In this document: one piece after another, positions 6,222-8,356 of the stretch | Position numbering within the stretch: the stretch's first letter is position 1 | How the letters are laid out: each line of letters begins with the position of its first letter | From: Cyanobacteria bacterium OH_SFB_17 | GTDB lineage: Bacteria; Cyanobacteriota; Vampirovibrionia; Gastranaerophilales; Gastranaerophilaceae | Assembly: GCA_023395735.1 (NCBI GenBank) | Contig: JAEWYI010000038.1 | Span: forward strand, 1-8,356 | Length of the DNA stretch: 8,356 nucleotides | Direction: 5' to 3' | Position numbers and translations under genes: made by a program | Notes under the pieces: generated by a model | The model's database searches: none | Seen by the model: the letters and a program-made list of their open reading frames with translations, nothing else | Told to the model about the DNA's origin: nothing

Positions 6222-7358
6222 GTGGAAAATTTTGGACCAGATATCTTCGGTAAGAAAGAAGTTTTACAACAAAAACCAATGATAAGCCCTGCAAGCATAA
6301 AAGTTATAGGTGTTGGCGGCGGCGGCGGAAATGCTGTTAATCGAATGATTAAAGCAGGTCTAAGCGGCGTTGATTTTTGGTTAATGAATACAGATTTGCA
6401 AGTTTTGAATTACTCAACTTGTAAAAACAAAATTCAGTTGGGTGAAAAACTAACAAACGGCTTGGGCGCAGGTGGTGAACCTCAAATCGGCGAAAAAGCT
6501 GCAGAAGAAGCTCAACAAGAAATTACTGAAGCACTTGATGGTGCGGATATGGTATTTGTTACTGCCGGAATGGGTGGCGGTACAGGTACAGGTGCAGCTC
6601 CAATCGTTGCTAAAATTGCAAAAGAACTTGGAATTTTAACAATTGGTGTTGTTACAAAACCTTTCTCTTTTGAAGGGAAAAGAAGAGCTAACCAAGCTGC
6701 TCAAGGTTTAGACAAACTTAGAGAGGCTGTTGATGCTCTTATAGTTATTCCAAACGACAAACTACTTGATGTTGTAGATAGAAGAGTTTCTCTTCAAGAA
6801 TCATTCATCGTTGTTGATGAAGTTCTTTTGAGAGGGGTTCAAGGTATCTCTGACATTATCACTATTCCTGGTCTAATAAACGTTGACTTTGCCGATGTTA
6901 AGAGTGTTATGCAGGCTTCTGGATCTGCTCTTATGGGTATCGGACGCGGTCAAGGCGAAGGTAGAGCGGTTGATGCGGCGAAAACTGCTATCGACTCACA
7001 ATTGCTTGAAACTTCAATCAACGGTGCAAGCGGTGTTATCGTTAACATCACCGGCGGTCCTGATATGACTCTTCATGAAGTAACTGATGCTACAAACATT
7101 ATTAACTCTGCAGTTCTTGATGATGCAAAAGTTATTATCGGTGCTGTTGTTGATGACAAAATCCAAGGCGAAATCCAAATTACTGTTATTGCAACAGGAT
7201 TTGAACTAAGAAACCAAATTAATATGGCAGAAAAAACTGAAGCTAAAACATTGAGCGCTGCTGATTTCTTCTCAGGTGCTTTTAACCAAAAGAAAGCAAC
7301 TACAGAAATTAGTCCAAGTTTTTCAAACATTGAAATTCCTGATTTCTTGAAAAAATAG
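6222..7358 (+). CDS. ftsZ: Cell division protein FtsZ
   Basis: A 378-residue tubulin-like GTPase that polymerises into the cytokinetic Z-ring at mid-cell. The first GTP loop is GVGGGGGNAVNRM (30-42), the tubulin signature GMGGGTGTGAAP is at 116-127, and the T7 catalytic loop NVDFAD (220-225) supplies the acidic residues that hydrolyse GTP in the neighbouring subunit. A short variable linker (about 332-365) leads to the C-terminal tail EIPDFLKK, the conserved peptide that binds FtsZ partners such as SepF or FtsA. The usual AGGNP loop reads AGGEP (83-87). The start is GTG, chosen because AGAGG lies eight bases upstream. No ftsA, ftsQ or mur genes flank it, unlike the classical division cluster; it is followed by a hairpin terminator and appears to be monocistronic. 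Identification is certain. Confidence 0.98.
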   Translation: MENFGPDIFGKKEVLQQKPMISPASIKVIGVGGGGGNAVNRMIKAGLSGVDFWLMNTDLQVLNYSTCKNKIQLGEKLTNGLGAGGEPQIGEKAAEEAQQEITEALDGADMVFVTAGMGGGTGTGAAPIVAKIAKELGILTIGVVTKPFSFEGKRRANQAAQGLDKLREAVDALIVIPNDKLLDVVDRRVSLQESFIVVDEVLLRGVQGISDIITIPGLINVDFADVKSVMQASGSALMGIGRGQGEGRAVDAAKTAIDSQLLETSINGASGVIVNITGGPDMTLHEVTDATNIINSAVLDDAKVIIGAVVDDKIQGEIQITVIATGFELRNQINMAEKTEAKTLSAADFFSGAFNQKKATTEISPSFSNIEIPDFLKK

Positions 7359-7380
7359 ATTAATTTAGTTAATTATACAT

Positions 7381-7421
7381 TTAAAGCGGTTGATAAAATT
7401 TTTATTAACCGCTTTAATTTT
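7381..7421 (+). terminator. Hairpin terminator after ftsZ
   Basis: TTAAAGCGGTTGATAAAA (7381-7398) pairs with 7400-7417, an 18-bp stem broken only by one G-U pair, and is followed by TTTT (7418-7421). The T run is short, but the stem lies 22 bases behind the ftsZ stop and ends its transcript plausibly. Confidence 0.7.
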
Positions 7422-7489
7422 GAATAACATTTTATAAAAATACTTGTTTGTGGGTTATTATTGTAGTACAATTATTGTTCCTGTTTTGT

Positions 7490-7519
7490 AAATTATTGTG
7501 AATATAGTAACAATAATTT
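7490..7519. promoter_or_regulatory. Inverted repeat resembling a Rex or CRP-type operator
   Basis: Perfect 10-bp arms AAATTATTGT (7490-7499) and ACAATAATTT (7510-7519) surround 10 bases. Within it, 7496-7513 reads TTGTGAATATAGTAACAA. This is close to the Rex box TTGTKAA-N4-TTAACAA (one mismatch) and to the CRP core TGTGA-N6-TCACA (one mismatch). A -10-like TATAAC follows at 7522-7527, so the site would cover the -35 region of the gene for the 83-residue protein. No matching regulator gene is in the window. Confidence 0.5.
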
Positions 7520-7582
7520 TTTATAACATGTTTTTATAGATGTAAGTAGTGTAGTTGTTATTTTTTATAGAAAGGATTAGTT

Positions 7583-7834
7583 ATGTCAGAAGTTACTTTG
7601 GGCCAAGCAAATGGTCAGTACGTAATAAATGCAAAAAAAGACGGTAAAGAAGTTCAGATTCCACTGCCAAAAGATGTAAAGCCACAAGAGGCTGAGGCAG
7701 TAAAAGTTGCGCTTCAAAAAAAGCTGGATGAAATAGACAAAAAAGGTGTTACTAATCCACAAGGAGGACCTCAAGCGCCGAAGGCGCCACCTGCTCCGCA
7801 AGATGCCGGAAAAAAAGTTGATACGGTAGCATAA
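7583..7834 (+). CDS. Small hypothetical protein, 83 residues
   Basis: I do not recognise this protein. It is a soluble, lysine-rich 83-residue product without cysteine, tryptophan, signal peptide or membrane span. Residues 3-29 alternate polar and aliphatic positions, suggesting a beta hairpin (VTLGQANGQYVINAKKDG then KEVQIPLP). Residues 34-54 suggest an amphipathic helix (QEAEAVKVALQKKLDEIDKK). Residues 55-83 are a flexible Gly/Pro/Gln/Ala tail with PKAPPAP. It is a real gene by context: AAAGGA lies six bases before the ATG, an inverted-repeat regulatory region sits upstream, and a strong terminator lies 12 bases after the stop, so it forms its own transcription unit between ftsZ and tyrA. 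The opposite-strand reading over the same bases is a shadow. A DNA-, RNA- or protein-binding accessory role is possible but nothing proves it. Confidence 0.8.
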   Translation: MSEVTLGQANGQYVINAKKDGKEVQIPLPKDVKPQEAEAVKVALQKKLDEIDKKGVTNPQGGPQAPKAPPAPQDAGKKVDTVA

Positions 7835-7846
7835 GTTTAGAGAATT

Positions 7847-7890
7847 ATACAAAAAACCGACTTTATTTTAATAAAGTCGGTTTTTTGTAT
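7847..7890. terminator. Bidirectional rho-independent terminator
   Basis: Two perfect 20-bp arms (7847-7866 and 7871-7890) enclose a TTTA loop. The GC core is ACCGAC/GTCGGT, flanked outside by AAAAAA on one side and TTTTTT on the other, so it makes a U-tract whichever strand is transcribed. It lies between the convergent 83-residue gene (stop 7834) and the tyrA-like gene (stop 7901) and serves both. Confidence 0.92.
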
Positions 7891-7900
7891 ATATTTTTGA

Positions 7901-8356
7901 TTATAAAATATTTCTGCCTTTCAGATACATATTTTCTCTTTTATTTTTAATTTTTTTTATTTGATCTAGGTAATCTTTACTTATCAATTCACCAATTGAG
8001 GAATAGAGTTGAAGAATTGAATTTTGAATATTTTCAGAATTCATTGATACCATATCACTTGCCATTTCGCAGTTTGAAAGAGCGAGTCTTGTCACATCTC
8101 TAAACCCGCTTGATGCGAGTTTCATTGCAAGTTTGTTTTCGCGAGCTGTTTTGAAAATTGCCTGAGAAAGCAATAACGGCATGTGAGAGATGAGCGCAAC
8201 TGCCTTATCGTGTTCTTCAGGAGTTGATAATACAGGTTTTGCTCCCAAAACTTTTATTATATCTGTGATTTTTTTGATATCTTTTTTTTGCGTTCTTTTA
8301 AAAGGAGTTATGACCCATTTGGCATCTTGGAAAAGAGATTCAAAAGAGTTTTCAAA
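7901..8356 (-). CDS. tyrA: Prephenate/arogenate dehydrogenase, partial (N-terminus beyond right edge)
   Basis: The reading frame is open from the right edge to the TAA at 7901-7903, giving the last 151 residues of a TyrA-family protein, which oxidatively decarboxylates prephenate (or arogenate) with NAD(P)+ in tyrosine synthesis. The visible part starts near the end of the NAD domain with LFQDAKWVITPFKRT. The helical C-terminal domain follows: LGAKPVLSTPEEHDKAVALISHMPLLLSQAIF, whose Glu-His-Asp and Ser-His-Met/Leu-Pro motifs form the substrate pocket, and then ASSGFRDVTRLALSNCEMASDM, with the conserved GFRDxTRL. There is no trace of an ACT domain at the C-terminus, so feedback control through ACT is unlikely. 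An internal TTG at 8246-8248 is a leucine codon, not a start. The N-terminal Rossmann motif lies outside the window. Confidence 0.93.
   Translation of the reverse strand, partial: FENSFESLFQDAKWVITPFKRTQKKDIKKITDIIKVLGAKPVLSTPEEHDKAVALISHMPLLLSQAIFKTARENKLAMKLASSGFRDVTRLALSNCEMASDMVSMNSENIQNSILQLYSSIGELISKDYLDQIKKIKNKRENMYLKGRNIL

Noticed and set aside
6883..7330. Open frames inside ftsZ (6883-7068 plus, 7073-7330 minus)
   Set aside because: They lie within the conserved FtsZ coding frame and have no features of their own.
7761..7767. AAGGAGG, a perfect Shine-Dalgarno-like sequence inside the small gene
   Set aside because: It encodes Gln-Gly-Gly in frame and no start codon follows at a proper distance.
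7586..7852. 88-residue minus-strand frame opposite the small gene
   Set aside because: It overlaps the terminator and has no ribosome site; the plus-strand frame has ribosome site, biased composition and proper flanks.
8246..8248. TTG as a start of a short 115-residue protein
   Set aside because: The frame continues upstream to the window edge with clear TyrA homology, so this codon is an internal leucine.

Overview
The window is AT-rich (roughly one third G+C by eye) and reads as an ordinary bacterial chromosome stretch. Gene content and protein style suggest a non-photosynthetic relative of cyanobacteria, such as the gut Gastranaerophilales (Melainabacteria/Vampirovibrionia). The reasons are a cyanobacterial-type FtsZ with no ftsA beside it, a COG4100 'methionine gamma-lyase family' PLP enzyme, a YjbQ protein, and AT-rich coding with TTG/GTG starts. 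This placement is inference; no rRNA or other marker is present to prove it. No tRNA, rRNA, CRISPR array, insertion sequence or phage module was seen.

Layout. Positions 1-2911 are all minus strand: a radical SAM protein cut by the left edge, a divergent TrpD-like phosphoribosyltransferase that overlaps it by 7 bp, a YvlD/phage-holin-4 family membrane protein with a TTG start, and a nitroreductase. Positions 3036-3656 hold an arsR-trxA pair (trxA transcribed first). It has a clear TTGACA promoter and two tandem 12-bp palindromes over the -10/start region. Positions 3745-5442 hold a TspO-like protein and a PLP-dependent COG4100 enzyme, also minus strand. At about 5443-5594 transcription diverges. 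The plus strand then carries yjbQ (5595-6011), ftsZ (6222-7358, GTG start, hairpin terminator behind) and an unrecognised 83-residue protein (7583-7834) with a symmetric operator-like element upstream. A 20-bp perfect bidirectional terminator (7847-7890) separates it from a convergent tyrA-like prephenate dehydrogenase gene cut by the right edge.

How the genes fit together. trpD-like plus radical SAM look translationally coupled and may form one pathway, possibly not tryptophan synthesis. trxA-arsR looks like a self-regulated redox unit, and nitroreductase, TspO and the PLP sulfur-amino-acid-type enzyme beside it give the minus-strand block a loose redox/sulfur flavour. ftsZ is a stand-alone cell-division gene. 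The 83-residue protein has its own promoter region and terminator and so is probably its own transcription unit.

No gap without a gene exceeds 300 bases. The largest are 7359-7582 (terminator and inverted repeats), 6012-6221 (promoter candidates and a small inverted repeat) and 5443-5594 (divergent promoter region). I found no convincing large undescribed system. The best leads are the TrpD/radical SAM pair, the trxA-arsR operators, and the small protein with its Rex/CRP-like palindrome.
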